DNA of 64,000 bases from Campylobacteraceae bacterium (GTDB lineage: Bacteria; Campylobacterota; Campylobacteria; Campylobacterales; Arcobacteraceae): positions 248,001-312,000 of the forward strand of contig JABSOM010000002.1 in NCBI GenBank assembly GCA_013215945.1. The letters run 5' to 3'. Shown here in pieces: positions 1 to 8,458 of the stretch. The notes under the pieces were generated by a model that saw only the letters and a list, made by a program, of their open reading frames with translations, did not search any database and was not told the origin of the DNA. A program made the translations under genes and the position numbers. Within the stretch, counting starts at the first letter, position 1, and each line of letters opens with the position of its first letter.

Positions 1-280
1 ATTTTGGGTCTGGAGATACTGAGATGATTTCATCATTGGTAAAACCATCTGATAATTTTTCACAAACAATCATTATTTCTCCGTAGACTTTTAAATCATC
101 TGTACGCTGTATCTCTATTGTATTTGCTAATGCAAGTATTTGATTTTCTAAAGAGAGTAGTTTTTTACTTTTGACTTTGTTTTCTTTTTTTATTTCATTG
201 ATATCGGCATTGATATACAATCTAAATTGATCCAAAAAAGTGCTAAGGGACTGAATGTCTTTTTTATTTGAAAAAATCAT
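1..280 (-). CDS. Methyl-accepting chemotaxis-like protein, N-terminal part (cut by window edge)
   Basis: Reading starts at the ATG at 280 and stays open for 93 codons to the window edge, so only the N-terminus is seen. It is soluble and predicted helical, beginning MIFSNKKDIQSLSTF, with no signal peptide or membrane segment. It lies 9 bases after a PAS-domain gene on the same strand. In Campylobacterota an Aer-like PAS protein (CetB type) is commonly encoded next to its transducer (CetA type), so a cytosolic chemoreceptor is the best guess. The signalling domain that would prove this is outside the window; the identity is an inference from context. Confidence 0.5.
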   Translation of the reverse strand, partial: MIFSNKKDIQSLSTFLDQFRLYINADINEIKKENKVKSKKLLSLENQILALANTIEIQRTDDLKVYGEIMIVCEKLSDGFTNDEIISVSPDPK

Positions 281-289
281 AATTTACTC

Positions 290-673
290 CTAATCTAATG
301 TTTTATATAAAGAAATTGCATTTTGTATTTCTTCTTTTGTGGGTTTAATTCGTACTGAAATGTATCTTGTTTGCAAATCTTTTTTAATGACAGAATATAC
401 AGTTGCATTGACCCAATAATAATCTCCATGTTTGGTTTTATTTTTTACAATGCCTTTCCAGACTTTATTGTTTTTGGCATGTTCCCATAAGTCTTTAAAT
501 GCAGCTTTTGGCATATCTTCATGCCTTAAGATATTATGGGGTTGTCCTATTACTTCATCTTTAGTATATGAAGCGATTTTACAAAAGTCATCATTTGCAT
601 AAATGATAATTCCTTTTTCATTGGTTTCGGATACTATCATAGTATCTTTGCTTAATATTATTTCTTGATTCAT
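290..673 (-). CDS. Aer/CetB-like PAS-domain redox sensor
   Basis: A 127-aa stand-alone PAS domain. The segments YANDDFCKIASYTKDEVIGQ, PHNILRHEDMPKAAF and VWKGIVKNKTKHGDYYWV match the FAD-binding PAS domain of E. coli Aer and Campylobacter CetB in order and spacing. In those proteins the domain senses redox or energy state and passes the signal to a chemotaxis transducer. There is no membrane segment or output domain, so it should act through a partner, most simply the chemoreceptor-like gene starting 9 bases downstream. FAD binding is inferred from family likeness, including the conserved Trp in VWKGIV. Confidence 0.85.
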   Translation of the reverse strand: MNQEIILSKDTMIVSETNEKGIIIYANDDFCKIASYTKDEVIGQPHNILRHEDMPKAAFKDLWEHAKNNKVWKGIVKNKTKHGDYYWVNATVYSVIKKDLQTRYISVRIKPTKEEIQNAISLYKTLD

Positions 674-1103
674 TATCTCTCCTATCTATTAGTGATAAAA
701 TACTCTAAAAACAATTTATCTGAATTTAATTTAAAAACAATTTAATTTTTACTTAATTTAAAATTATTTGTTAAATATATTACGCTATATACCCCTTTAT
801 ATCGTTAAATATAGTAGTTATTAATTTTATTCTTTAATATGTCTTATTAATATTCTTTTAATATTATAAGTAATTAATAGCTCATTTAGTGCAGTTAATA
901 TGTATTTATAATTCTATAATTTATAATAAGTTTCATATAAGTTATTATTATCAAGCTCTTTTTTTAGTCTTAATCTTCTTTACTCTTTACTGTTAATATT
1001 AATTGCATATTTTAATAAATTGAAAATTGAAAAAATATTGATTTAAACTTGTATTCTAAAGTGCTTTTTGCTATATTAGCATTTATATTTAAGAGGATGA
1101 AAG
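674..1103. other. AT-rich intergenic region without a gene
   Basis: 430 bases of very AT-rich sequence between the divergent PAS gene and the ClbS-like gene. I see no credible reading frame on either strand and no long hairpin. It must carry the promoter of the PAS/chemoreceptor pair on the minus strand and holds the promoter proposed at 1049-1077 on the plus strand. Confidence 0.6.
1049..1077 (+). promoter_or_regulatory. Sigma-70-type promoter for the ClbS-like gene
   Basis: TTGTAT at 1049-1054, a 17-base spacer, then TATATT at 1072-1077. The start codon at 1104 is preceded by an AAGAGGATG ribosome-binding region. The match is good but imperfect; Campylobacterota promoters often lack a conserved -35 box. 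Confidence 0.5.
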
Positions 1104-1613
1104 ATGCCAAGAGCAAAAAGTAAAGAAAGTTTAATCAAAAACAGCCAAGATAACTTTGAGAGCTTGTTTTATATAATAAATGAACTCCCTTCTAAAGATA
1201 TTCTTCGTGAATTTACTTTTTTACACAGAGAAAAAAACATTCGCGATGTTTTAATGCATTTATATTATTGGCATAAAATGATGTTATCTTGGTATAAAAA
1301 AGGAATGGCTGGTGAAACTTTTTTAATGCCTGCAAGAGAATATACGTGGAGACAAACACCAGAATTAAACCAAAGTTTATTTTTAAAATATCAAAACATT
1401 ACATATGAAGAAGCAAATGAATTATTACATGCTTCACATGAAAAAATTATGATACTTATGCTTAAACACAGCGAAGATGAACTCTTTACAAAAAAGAGGT
1501 ATTCTTGGACAGGATCAACATCTTTAGCATCTTATTTGATTTCTTCTTCCTCAAGCCATTATTCATGGGCGTTAAAATTAATAAAAAAACAAAAAAAATC
1601 TATAAAATATTAG
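1104..1613 (+). CDS. ClbS/DfsB (DUF1706) family four-helix bundle protein
   Basis: 169 aa. The motifs NIRDVLMHLYYWHKMMLSWY, MPAREYTWRQTPELN and a late SHYSW follow the pattern of the ClbS/DfsB (DUF1706) family, a DinB-like four-helix bundle. ClbS protects colibactin producers from their own genotoxin and DfsB relatives occur widely; the substrate here is unknown. The length is normal for the family and the start has a good AAGAGG site. The next small gene begins 7 bases later, so they probably share a transcript. Resistance to an electrophile or toxin is a family-based inference; no biosynthetic cluster is present here. Confidence 0.8.
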   Translation: MPRAKSKESLIKNSQDNFESLFYIINELPSKDILREFTFLHREKNIRDVLMHLYYWHKMMLSWYKKGMAGETFLMPAREYTWRQTPELNQSLFLKYQNITYEEANELLHASHEKIMILMLKHSEDELFTKKRYSWTGSTSLASYLISSSSSHYSWALKLIKKQKKSIKY

Positions 1614-1620
1614 GCTTACA

Positions 1621-1905
1621 ATGGAAACAATAAAAATTAGTGATTTATTAAGACAACTGGACATGTGGAAAGACGATTTAAAAGTATATTTGAAGGTTTT
1701 TTTAGAACATAAAGATTGGAATAATGTTGAAGAAGTGAATAAACTACAGACTATTTTAGATGAGTTTTTAACAGTATATGCCAACTTAGAAGATGAGAAG
1801 AAAAAAATATATTTTTATCATGCTGTAAAACAATGGAGTAAAACCAATAAAGAATATATGCATTTACTGGAAAAACTTTATCTGGCATATAAAGCGAAAA
1901 AATAA
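1621..1905 (+). CDS. Hypothetical 94-aa helical protein
   Basis: A 94-aa acidic/basic helical protein beginning METIKISDLLRQLDMW, not recognised. It lies 7 bases downstream of the ClbS-like gene on the same strand and converges on yaiI with a single base between their ends. It has no signal peptide, cysteines or obvious motif. Coding status rests on the intact frame, spacing and gene order; the opposite-strand frame over the same bases (1578-1784) looks like a shadow. Confidence 0.6.
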   Translation: METIKISDLLRQLDMWKDDLKVYLKVFLEHKDWNNVEEVNKLQTILDEFLTVYANLEDEKKKIYFYHAVKQWSKTNKEYMHLLEKLYLAYKAKK

Positions 1906-1906
1906 A

Positions 1907-2359
1907 TTAGGTTTTTTTATTCTTTTGCAAAAAAGCATTAAACGCATTCGCAAAGTTTTGTGCGTCTTTATTTCCAAAAGCAGCAGGTCCTTTGGTCATT
2001 TCTCCTGAGTCCCTTATTTCTTGCATTAAGTTTCTATAGGCTAAGTATTGTTTTATATTATCACTTGTATACGTCTCACCTCTATGATCAATGGCATGGG
2101 CGTTTTTATCTATACATCTATTTGCTAGTGGAATATCAGCTGTTATAATTAAATCTCCTTCTTTTAAGAGTTCAACTATTTCATTATCGGCTTCATCTGC
2201 ACCTGCATCTACTATTAAGTACTTTACAAAGGATGATTTTCCTATGGATATTTTTTTGTTAGATATCACATAAGTAGATATTTTTTGTTTTTCAATCGCT
2301 CTTAATACAATGATTTTTAAAAGGTTTGGAAAAGCATCTCCATCAATAAACAGTGTCAT
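1907..2359 (-). CDS. yaiI: YaiI/YqxD family (UPF0178) protein
   Basis: 150 aa, the usual length of UPF0178/DUF188. The family signatures are present in order: an N-terminal FIDGDAFPN (family usually D-A-D-A-C-P), DAGADEADNEIVE, GDLIITADIPLANRCI, AIDHRGETYT and GEMTKGPAAF. The conserved acidic residues suggest a PIN-like metal-dependent nuclease fold, but the biochemical function is not established. The normal Cys in the first motif is Phe here. It converges with the 94-aa gene. Confidence 0.92.
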   Translation of the reverse strand: MTLFIDGDAFPNLLKIIVLRAIEKQKISTYVISNKKISIGKSSFVKYLIVDAGADEADNEIVELLKEGDLIITADIPLANRCIDKNAHAIDHRGETYTSDNIKQYLAYRNLMQEIRDSGEMTKGPAAFGNKDAQNFANAFNAFLQKNKKT

Positions 2360-2446
2360 TATTATCCTTTATTTTATAAAAGCGCAGTATATAGTGTTTT
2401 GTATTAATTCCAGAGCAATTTTATCCTATGCTCAAACATTGTTTTT

Positions 2447-2455
2447 TGTTATAAT
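2447..2455 (+). promoter_or_regulatory. Extended -10 promoter directly upstream of the AraC gene
   Basis: TG-N-TATAAT (TG 2447-2448, TATAAT 2450-2455) with no clear -35 box. Transcription would start near 2461-2463, which is exactly the annotated ATG. The mRNA could therefore be leaderless, or translation could begin at the second Met codon (2467). Confidence 0.55.
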
Positions 2456-2460
2456 GCCCC

Positions 2461-3261
2461 ATGAATATGAAATCACTTAAACATACACTTTTTGAAAATG
2501 TAGAAACATCTAATGGTATATTTACAAAACACTTTCATGATACCTACACTATAGGTATTACTCATGATGGTTTCTTTAAATCTATTAATTTAAATAAAGA
2601 ATGTTTAGTGTATAAAAAAACCACACGTATTATAAATCCAGGGGAAGTGCATTCAGGTAATTCAAAAGCTTGGAAATACACGAATTTTTATCCTACTATA
2701 TCACTCTTAGAAGAGATGTATGAAGAAATGTATTTTGAGAAAAAAATACCTATTTTTGAAAAACACATTGCAAATGATATAAAACTTTATAACTTGTTAT
2801 TCAAACTCTTTAAAAGTGTTTATGAAAATTTTGATAGTATGAAAATTGAAATAAATTTGATTAATGCTTTGTCGTATTTAATTAAAAACTACTCTTCTGT
2901 AACAAAAGACTATAATGTTGTTTTTCCAGATAAAAAAATAATGACAAACAGTTTAGAGTATATCAATGATTGTCTTGAAAGCTCTATTTCTTTAGATAAA
3001 CTTGCTAATAATGCAGCTTTGAGTAAATTTCATTTTTTACGAGTATTTAAAAAAAATGTGGGTTTAACCCCACATCATTATATTCTTACAAGAAAAGTTC
3101 AAAAAGCCAGAGACTTAATTATTGAGGGATCTAGTTTGAGCCAAGCTGGTTTTTCTATGGGTTTTGCCGATCAATCGCATTTTATTAGAAATTTCAAAAA
3201 GATATATGGTTATTCACCCAAAGCTTTATTAAAAAAGAATAATTTCATTTTTTATACGTAA
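2461..3261 (+). CDS. AraC-family transcriptional regulator
   Basis: 266 aa with the normal two-part AraC layout. Residues ~10-140 form a cupin-like sensing domain (FTKHFHDTYTIGIT and NPGEVHSGN are typical metal-site-like patterns). Residues ~165-260 hold the double helix-turn-helix (SLDKLANNAALSKFHFLRVF ... GFADQSHFIRNFKKIYGYSP). It sits 31 bases before the first of two EamA exporters, so it most likely controls the exporter-permease group that follows, as many AraC-exporter pairs in amino-acid or amine efflux do. There is almost no space for an untranslated leader (see promoter at 2447). Confidence 0.9.
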   Translation: MNMKSLKHTLFENVETSNGIFTKHFHDTYTIGITHDGFFKSINLNKECLVYKKTTRIINPGEVHSGNSKAWKYTNFYPTISLLEEMYEEMYFEKKIPIFEKHIANDIKLYNLLFKLFKSVYENFDSMKIEINLINALSYLIKNYSSVTKDYNVVFPDKKIMTNSLEYINDCLESSISLDKLANNAALSKFHFLRVFKKNVGLTPHHYILTRKVQKARDLIIEGSSLSQAGFSMGFADQSHFIRNFKKIYGYSPKALLKKNNFIFYT

Positions 3262-3292
3262 AATTTCATACAAACAAAGAATAAAAAAAATT

Positions 3293-4186
3293 ATGACACA
3301 AACAAATAAAACACTTTTTTATATTTTAATGCTCGTAGCAATGTTTGCTTGGGGTGCTGCTTGGATTAATACCAAAGTATTAACATCTTATATTAATGAA
3401 TTTGAATTGATTTTTATAAGGTATTCCTTGACTACTTTAACAATGATACCCATTATTTTGTACTTAAAAAAATCTTTTTATATTGATTTAAGAAGCCTTT
3501 TTTTGGTTTTTCTAAGTGCAGTTGTATTACTTTTTTGCATGAAATATTCAATTTTAGGAACAAAACTAGGAACGGCTTCTTTAGGTGGGGCTTTAGTTAC
3601 TGTGTTAATTCCTATTAATACTTTTATTTTTTTATCCTTTTTGAACAAAAAAATAATACAAAGAAAAGATGTATTTGCTTTAAGTCTTGGGGCTTTTGGT
3701 GTTTTAATTATGCTTAATGTTTTTTCTTTAAATGCTGATAATATTTTTACTTTATACAATTTATATTTTGTTTTAGCTGCATTGTTATGGCCTTTAATAA
3801 GTATTATCTCTTCTAAATCAAAACGTATTTCTCCTATTGTTTATACTTTTTATTTATACTTATTTACAAGCATGTTAGATGCTGTGTTTTTTGTTGATTT
3901 CAAAACAATAAAAACAGAAGATTTTGATACTGTTTTTTATTTAAATATGGGAATAATCATACTTGCAGCAACTACTTTTGGTAATACTATTTATTTTTTA
4001 TGTATTGAAAAACTGGGTGCCAAAGAAGCCAACTCTTTTATTTTTCTTGTTCCTTTTTCTGCTATTTCTTTAGGGGCTGTTTTTTTAGATGAGAGTATAT
4101 CTATTAGTATTATAATAGGAACAATATTAACCTTAATTGCAGTCAAATTATTAAATAATATTTCTTTTAAAAGAAAGAAAAAATAA
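3293..4186 (+). CDS. EamA/DMT-superfamily transporter, copy 1
   Basis: 297 aa with about ten hydrophobic segments in two EamA repeats (roughly residues 10-140 and 155-288). The N-terminal AMFAWGAAWINTKVL and the central FLGTKLGTASLGGA-like stretch (ILGTKLGTASLGGALV here) mark the drug/metabolite transporter superfamily. It is closely similar along its length to the next gene, so the pair is a tandem duplication. It probably exports a small metabolite under control of the upstream AraC protein; the substrate cannot be read from sequence. Confidence 0.9.
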   Translation: MTQTNKTLFYILMLVAMFAWGAAWINTKVLTSYINEFELIFIRYSLTTLTMIPIILYLKKSFYIDLRSLFLVFLSAVVLLFCMKYSILGTKLGTASLGGALVTVLIPINTFIFLSFLNKKIIQRKDVFALSLGAFGVLIMLNVFSLNADNIFTLYNLYFVLAALLWPLISIISSKSKRISPIVYTFYLYLFTSMLDAVFFVDFKTIKTEDFDTVFYLNMGIIILAATTFGNTIYFLCIEKLGAKEANSFIFLVPFSAISLGAVFLDESISISIIIGTILTLIAVKLLNNISFKRKKK

Positions 4187-4248
4187 AGTGCAATATCGTT
4201 CTATACATATTTGACAAATTCTATTATACTGCGAAAAAAAGGCATTAA

Positions 4249-5142
4249 ATGACACAAAATAATAAAAATATTTTTCACATACTACTTTTTTTTGCGATGA
4301 TAGGCTGGGGTGCTACGTGGGTTAATGCTAAAATATTAAGCGAGTATATTAATGAATTCGAGATGGTATTTTTACGTATTGGAATTACTGCTTTAACAAT
4401 GATTCCTATTATATTGGTTTTAAAAAAATCTTTTAAAATTGATATAAAAACATTTTTATTGGTTTGTGTAAGTGCTCTTGTTATGATTTTTTATATGAAG
4501 TATTATTTTTTAGGAACCAAACTAGGAACAGCCTCTTTAGGAGGCGCTTTTGTAACTACTCTTGTACCTATTAATACTTTTTTAATTTTGGTTTTAATGC
4601 GAAGTAAAACAATAGCTAAAAAAGATATGTTTGCTTTAGGACTTGGCGTTATTGGGGTATTAACTATGTTAAATGCCTGGGCTTTAAAAGCAGAAGATAT
4701 TTTTGTTTTGCATAACTTGTATTTTATATTTGCTTCCATTTTATGGCCGGTATTAACAATACTTTCATCTAAATCGCGTAATATTTCGCCCATTGTATTT
4801 ACTTTTTATTTGTATATAGTTGTTGTGGTTTTAGATGTATTGTTTTTTGTAGATATCTCAAATATTGCTTACGAGAGTTTTGATTCAAGATTTTGGCTTA
4901 ATATTTTTGTAATAACGATTGCTGGTTCTACTTTTGCAAATACTATTTATTTTTTAGGTGTTGAAAAACTAGGAGCAAGTGAAGTATCCTCTTTTATTTT
5001 TTTAGTACCTTTTTCTGCCATTGCTTTGAGTGTAATATTTCTAGGAGAAGAAATTGGAATTAATGTTATTATAGGTACTGTTCTTACTTTATTCGCTGTA
5101 AAAATATTAAACAATATAAAACTATTTAAATCAAAAACATGA
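4249..5142 (+). CDS. EamA/DMT-superfamily transporter, copy 2
   Basis: 297 aa, the same length as copy 1 and alignable without obvious gaps: MTQNNKNIFHILLFFAMIGW against MTQTNKTLFYILMLVAMFAW, GTKLGTASLGGAFV against GTKLGTASLGGALV, and matching VEKLGA...SFIFLVPFSAI ends. About ten membrane segments. A 62-base gap separates it from copy 1 and contains TTGACA (4211) and TATACT (4225), too close together for a standard promoter. It overlaps the following permease by 4 bases, so those two are translationally coupled. Confidence 0.9.
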   Translation: MTQNNKNIFHILLFFAMIGWGATWVNAKILSEYINEFEMVFLRIGITALTMIPIILVLKKSFKIDIKTFLLVCVSALVMIFYMKYYFLGTKLGTASLGGAFVTTLVPINTFLILVLMRSKTIAKKDMFALGLGVIGVLTMLNAWALKAEDIFVLHNLYFIFASILWPVLTILSSKSRNISPIVFTFYLYIVVVVLDVLFFVDISNIAYESFDSRFWLNIFVITIAGSTFANTIYFLGVEKLGASEVSSFIFLVPFSAIALSVIFLGEEIGINVIIGTVLTLFAVKILNNIKLFKSKT

Positions 5143-6347
5143 AATTAAATGCTTTTTCTTTGAGCGGTTTGATTATTGGGCCTATTTTAGGTTCAGGAAT
5201 CATTCTTCTTCCTCCTTTATTGTATAACAGTATAAAACTAAACGCTTTACTTGTTCTTGGTATTATTTTATTTTTGGGATTTATTTTTGCTTTAATATTT
5301 GGAAAACTTGCAATTTTATATAAAGGAGAAGGAGGCGTTACCCTAGCTACTAAAGCAGCTCTTGGAAAAAAATATCAATTATTAAGTTCTTTTTATTTGA
5401 TTTGTGCCGTTTTTTTTGGTCCCGTGGCAGTTTTATTAATTGCTGCACAATTTATTCAAGAATACTTTTCTTCTTTATCTTTGGTTGTTTTAGCGCTTTT
5501 AATCTATGTACTTACTTATGTTTTATTACTTGTTCGTATTGATTTTTTGGGAAAACTAATGTTGGTAATTAGTACTTTTATTTCTTTATTGTTTATTGTT
5601 TCAAGTATTTATGTATTGTTTAATAGTTCTTCTTTTGTATTTGTTTTTCCCTCTTTATCTTTTCAAGAATTTGGACATTCTTTTGTACTTGCATTTTGGG
5701 CAATTGTTGGCTGGGAGGTTATTGGAAACTATTCCAATGATATCAAAAACAATGACAGTTTAAAATATGCAGTAATTGCTTCTGCTCTTATTGTTTCTTT
5801 GGTATATATTTTAGTTATTTTTGCTATTTGTTTTGGGGATTTTCCCAATAAAACTTCGGGGGATTTTAGCTTGTATTATTTGCTTGAACCCTTGTTTAAA
5901 GAAGCTGCTTATCCTCTTTTAAGTTGGGTATCTTTACTTTTATGTATTGGTACACTTATCTTATTTGTAGGAGGGGTAGCCAGATTAATTGCTTCTTTAG
6001 AGTTAAACAAATATACCTCCAAATATTCAGCTAAAAATACCCCCATTGGGGCTTTAAATTCTTTATCTTTTGTGTATATAATTACTCTGGTTTTAGTGTA
6101 TTTTGAATATTTAAATTTAACTAATTTGGTTTCTTTTGCAGATGGATTTTTTATTGCTAATGCAATAATTGGTTTAATAACAGCCATTGTTTTGTTTGAA
6201 AAAGGTTTTTTACAATATGCTGCAATGTTTTTAGTACTTGTTTTTACAAGTATTTTACTTTTTTCCAATATTTTTATACTTTTATTGATACTATTTTTGT
6301 TTGTTTTCACGTTTTTTAAGAAAAATACATTAAAAAAAAGTGCTTAA
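5139..6347 (+). CDS. APC-superfamily amino-acid permease/exporter
   Basis: 402 aa with about 12 hydrophobic segments. Helix 1 carries the APC-type small-residue kink GPILGSGIILLPPLLY. Length and this motif resemble the YjeH branch of amino-acid exporters (Met and branched-chain amino-acid efflux in E. coli) rather than the longer importers. The start codon overlaps the end of EamA copy 2 (ATGA-type junction), giving an AraC / EamA / EamA / APC group that suggests amino-acid or analogue export. The substrate is not determined. Confidence 0.8.
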   Translation: MKLNAFSLSGLIIGPILGSGIILLPPLLYNSIKLNALLVLGIILFLGFIFALIFGKLAILYKGEGGVTLATKAALGKKYQLLSSFYLICAVFFGPVAVLLIAAQFIQEYFSSLSLVVLALLIYVLTYVLLLVRIDFLGKLMLVISTFISLLFIVSSIYVLFNSSSFVFVFPSLSFQEFGHSFVLAFWAIVGWEVIGNYSNDIKNNDSLKYAVIASALIVSLVYILVIFAICFGDFPNKTSGDFSLYYLLEPLFKEAAYPLLSWVSLLLCIGTLILFVGGVARLIASLELNKYTSKYSAKNTPIGALNSLSFVYIITLVLVYFEYLNLTNLVSFADGFFIANAIIGLITAIVLFEKGFLQYAAMFLVLVFTSILLFSNIFILLLILFLFVFTFFKKNTLKKSA

Positions 6348-6440
6348 AAATGTTACTTTTTATTTAGAGTTTTTGGCTAATAATTCTATAAATAGAAACT
6401 TTTATAAATTTTTTTTTCTATCTTCGCTTATTAAGCTATA

Positions 6441-6467
6441 ATATATCAATATAAGAACTTGATATAT
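6441..6467. promoter_or_regulatory. Inverted repeat in the promoter region of the 647-aa gene
   Basis: ATATATCAA at 6441-6449 and TTGATATAT at 6459-6467 are perfect inverted 9-mers separated by 9 bases. They lie about 20-45 bases before the start of the 647-aa gene, where the promoter must be. This could be an operator, though AT-rich DNA produces such palindromes by chance. Confidence 0.35.
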
Positions 6468-6487
6468 AAAATATTATAGGTAGTTTA

Positions 6488-8431
6488 ATGGCTGAAAATG
6501 AAAATGACTTAGAATCATACAATTTTGAAGATTTATTATCAGGTGATGACTTAGTTGTTATGTCTGATGATTATACTCACTTAGAAGACAATGCTTTAAT
6601 TGATACAATAATTTTAAATTATTTCTCTCAAAAACCCATCACTGCTGAAACAGTTGAAAAAATTAACTATAACAGTGATTTTAAAAAAACGCTCCTATTT
6701 AATATTCAAAACAGACTTGAAGCTATTGAAGATGATTACAAGTTTATTCATTTTAAAGATTTACATATTATTTTCAATTTATTGAGTTTGGGAAAAAACT
6801 ATAATATGTTTGGCTCTCACGAAGACAGCTCTTTGTATCACATTACTCGAATCCTTAAGGATTACGAAGATTTATTAAAAGAATTACATGTTTACAGTAA
6901 AAAAAATTTTAATCTAAGTTTTTCTTTTTATATATCTTTGTTGGAATGTTTTTCTTATTTGTTTTCTATTAATACAGGAAATGATAAAAAAAGACAAAAT
7001 ATTTTATTAATTATTGATATTATTACTGAGAGTATTAATACAATAAAAGTTTTGGGCATTTTAGATATAAAACAAATGAGTATTTTAAGTATCTACCAAG
7101 GGAAGATTCTGCTTACTTACTCTAATGTCATGTATATAGAAGAAGAAAACAGAAGCTGTGAAGATTTAATTGAAGAGTGTACCTATATTTTAAACAAACA
7201 AATTGATGGCTACTTTTTCATTTCTAATTTCAGTGATGATAAAGAATACGAAGAAATTTTCTTAGAAAATACAACACGTACTTTACTTTTGATGTTAATG
7301 AAACTGCAAAAAACACAAGAATATAGTTTTGACGCGTTACAGCATATTATTTATGTATATAACAATGATATCAAAAAAGAAAAAAACACTTTTTTGAATG
7401 AAGCAGAATTCAAAAAAGATTTATTTAAGAACTATCTTTCTTTACATCTTAGTTATGAGAAATTAAATACAAAAGAAGCAATAGAAGATATTATTTCTAA
7501 TAATTCATTAAGCTCCTATAATTTAAGGCTGATGCATGATTTTATTTTATTTGATGAATCTCTTGGGGAAGAACTTTTAGCAAAAATTTTTAATTTTATG
7601 ATAAAAAGCAATGAACTAAAGAAAGAAAAAAACGAAGTGCATAAACTTAAAATATTGGATGTAATACTTCACAAGTTTGTAGCAAATGAATCTTTATCTT
7701 ATTTTTTACCTTATGCACACACCTTAAAACAATATTTAAATAAAAAAGAGATTTTCTCTTATAAAGAATATTCATTTTCAAAATTACACCTGTCTTTATC
7801 TTATTATTATTCTCTCTTAGGCAAAGAATATTTAAGAATGTCTTTATTAGAATATTATACAAGCGAAAAAATATCATCTTATACGTATATAAAACATGAC
7901 AATAAAGATATTTATAAAAAACTCTTGCTTAATAATGCACAAGCACATTTTGCATCTTTGGGTTTAGAGGAAAATTTTTCAGACAACGAACATCTTTTTA
8001 TTGGAGATGTTTTAATGAAAGACTATTTTATTCATCATGAAGTTTTTCAGAAAAATACCAAACAAGAAGAAAATCCTTTGTTTTTAAAGACTTTGCTTTC
8101 AAAAATTAAACTTAGTGTTTATGATTTGGAAAAAGGTATTCCAACTTTACTAAAAAACAATTTATTTTTTACTCTTTTTGATTGTTCTTTGGAAAAAACA
8201 ATAACAAATGAAAACGATTTCATCATTTTGGACAAAAAACTTATTGAAGGTTTTATGATTGTACTTCATTTGAAAAATTCTAAAATTAAGAATCTTACTG
8301 CTTTTAATGAAAACAGCATGCTCTATATTAAAAGTACATTAATACACTTACTGCTTTCTTATATCTTAAAAATGAAAAAACCAGAGCACTACAACAACTT
8401 TTTACAAATAGATGAATACATCTCTTTATAA
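6488..8431 (+). CDS. Uncharacterised 647-aa protein, paralogue of 15326..17293
   Basis: I do not recognise this family. It is a soluble, helix-rich 647-aa protein beginning MAENENDLESYNFEDLLSGD, with no signal peptide or membrane segment. It aligns over its full length with the 655-aa protein at 15326: shared landmarks are a GKNYNMF/GKDYEIF element, TESINTIK/TESINLIK, QGKILLTYSNVMYI/QGRLLLLFSNVNYI, LHLSLSYYYSLLGKEYL/IHLTIALYYSFLGPKYL, SEKISSYTYIK/SEKICVYTLIK and a C-terminal YIKSTLIHLLLSYILK/YIKSNIVHLLLSYTMK. The SbcD gene starts 27 bases downstream, so cotranscription with the SbcCD nuclease genes is likely. A DNA-repair link is only contextual. Confidence 0.85.
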   Translation: MAENENDLESYNFEDLLSGDDLVVMSDDYTHLEDNALIDTIILNYFSQKPITAETVEKINYNSDFKKTLLFNIQNRLEAIEDDYKFIHFKDLHIIFNLLSLGKNYNMFGSHEDSSLYHITRILKDYEDLLKELHVYSKKNFNLSFSFYISLLECFSYLFSINTGNDKKRQNILLIIDIITESINTIKVLGILDIKQMSILSIYQGKILLTYSNVMYIEEENRSCEDLIEECTYILNKQIDGYFFISNFSDDKEYEEIFLENTTRTLLLMLMKLQKTQEYSFDALQHIIYVYNNDIKKEKNTFLNEAEFKKDLFKNYLSLHLSYEKLNTKEAIEDIISNNSLSSYNLRLMHDFILFDESLGEELLAKIFNFMIKSNELKKEKNEVHKLKILDVILHKFVANESLSYFLPYAHTLKQYLNKKEIFSYKEYSFSKLHLSLSYYYSLLGKEYLRMSLLEYYTSEKISSYTYIKHDNKDIYKKLLLNNAQAHFASLGLEENFSDNEHLFIGDVLMKDYFIHHEVFQKNTKQEENPLFLKTLLSKIKLSVYDLEKGIPTLLKNNLFFTLFDCSLEKTITNENDFIILDKKLIEGFMIVLHLKNSKIKNLTAFNENSMLYIKSTLIHLLLSYILKMKKPEHYNNFLQIDEYISL

Positions 8432-8458
8432 GTACAATACTAATACATAGGTTTCCTT

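Noticed and set aside
4211-4230. TTGACA and TATACT before EamA copy 2 as a promoter
   Set aside because: Only 8 bases separate the two boxes, so they cannot form one sigma-70 promoter.
5909-6310. 133-codon frame opposite the APC permease
   Set aside because: Antisense to a clear membrane protein; Lys-rich composition is the mirror of Phe/Leu codons.
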